This document shows positions 63,731 to 64,000 of a DNA stretch of 64,000 nucleotides, one piece after another. Location of the stretch: assembly GCA_030683815.1 (NCBI GenBank), contig JAUXPJ010000019.1, positions 114,787 to 178,786 on the forward strand. The letters run 5' to 3'. Position numbers and translations under genes: made by a program. The notes under the pieces were generated by a model. It did no database searches. It worked only from the letters and a program-made list of their open reading frames with translations, and was not told the DNA's origin. The stretch comes from Flavobacteriaceae bacterium. Its GTDB lineage: Bacteria > Bacteroidota > Bacteroidia > Flavobacteriales > Flavobacteriaceae. Numbering within the stretch: the first letter of the stretch is position 1; the number at the start of each line of letters is the position of its first letter.

Positions 63731-63862
63731 GCTTAACGTTTTGCAAATTTGCGATGGGAGGGCTTTTCAGCACAAATGTTCATGCGGAGCACTGAACTTT
63801 CTTTAACCACAAAACTGTCTGCGGAGCACGAAACCCCGCCTATTGCAAATGTGCTGTTGAAC
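63731..63862. repeat. attC-like imperfect inverted repeat (132 bp)
   Basis: The left end is GCTTAAC (fits RYYYAAC) and the right end GTTGAAC (fits GTTRRRY). Folding the element aligns GCAAATTTGCGATGGGAGGG on the left with the complement of CCCCGCCTATTGCAAATGTG on the right. A GCGGAGCAC motif is repeated in the central part (63784-63792, 63821-63829). It is the best match to attC architecture in the window. Confidence 0.6.
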
Positions 63863-63927
63863 TAAACCTTCGGTAGCACTAACCAAACTTTTAATTACCT
63901 TACGAATATAATTAAAAATTTATAAGT

Positions 63928-64000
63928 ATGACTACAAAAAAAAACATCCAGATGCGTTAAGAGAAAACAAATTCTTACACCAAGCCAAGCGAGAAGTTCC
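63928..64000 (+). pseudogene. Possible start of a frameshifted gene at the window edge
   Basis: From ATG at 63928 the frame reads M-T-T-K-K-N and stops after ten codons. One extra A in the run of nine A would instead give M-T-T-K-K-K followed by HPDALRENKFLHQAKREV, open to the window end. That suggests a real gene broken by, or varying at, a homopolymer. Confidence 0.3.

Noticed and set aside
1..64000. tRNA or rRNA genes as integration sites
   Set aside because: None was recognised by eye in the intergenic regions. A tRNAscan-SE run would settle this.

Overview
The window looks like a chromosomal segment of a Bacteroidota bacterium of the Flavobacteriaceae type. The DNA is AT-rich. Several genes are preceded by the Bacteroidota -7 box TAnnTTTG with no clear Shine-Dalgarno sequence. 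The histidine, threonine and methionine enzymes are of flavobacterial type, a TonB-dependent receptor carries an N-terminal carboxypeptidase-regulatory-like domain, and the accessory families are typical of Flavobacteriia.

Core metabolism fills about 1-13.8 kb, all on the minus strand. A histidine operon runs hisG-hisD-hisC-hisB-hisH-hisA, with hisA cut by the window edge. It is preceded by a His-rich leader peptide and a terminator hairpin, a classical attenuator. After a secreted alpha/beta hydrolase comes a metY-metX-thrA operon for the aspartate-to-homocysteine route. Its 350-base leader holds two successive Met/Cys-rich leader peptides, each followed by a terminator, which looks like tandem attenuation responding to methionine and cysteine. 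A CPA2-type antiporter and a thymidylate kinase paired with a DUF1599/Nmad1-like protein follow.

Between 15.7 and 25.5 kb lies a compact catabolic locus: glycerate kinase, a GH13_18 sugar phosphorylase, an SSS symporter, a GH63-like glycosidase, a TonB receptor and a divergent LacI regulator with visible palindromic operators. The combination points to use of glucosylglycerate or mannosylglycerate, which are compatible solutes.

From 25.5 to 39 kb the DNA is accessory: long direct non-coding repeats, short tandem repeats, a small phage-like module, an old-yellow-enzyme gene and an array of small minus-strand genes. Several junctions in that array carry 132-135 bp imperfect inverted repeats resembling integron attC sites.

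From 39 to 63.5 kb there are three dense operon systems. (1) 39.0-44.8 kb encodes a predicted SEDS-PBP fusion with a DUF4407-transglutaminase membrane protein and two unknown partners. (2) 45.0-50.8 kb is a divergent pair of operons encoding a split dikinase-like enzyme (separate ATP-grasp and swivelling His domains), an isochorismatase-fold hydrolase, a YhhQ/VUT transporter, a methyltransferase and two unknown proteins. (3) 51.0-63.5 kb is a ten-gene operon that looks like an Ssp DNA phosphorothioation and restriction system. It has SspB-, SspC-, SspD- and SspA-like genes, a PLD-helicase and an SMC-like ATPase with small partners. Inserted in its middle is a two-gene module of a nucleoside-deoxyribosyltransferase-like protein and a membrane-anchored protein.

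No rRNA, tRNA, CRISPR array or intact transposase/integrase was recognised by eye.
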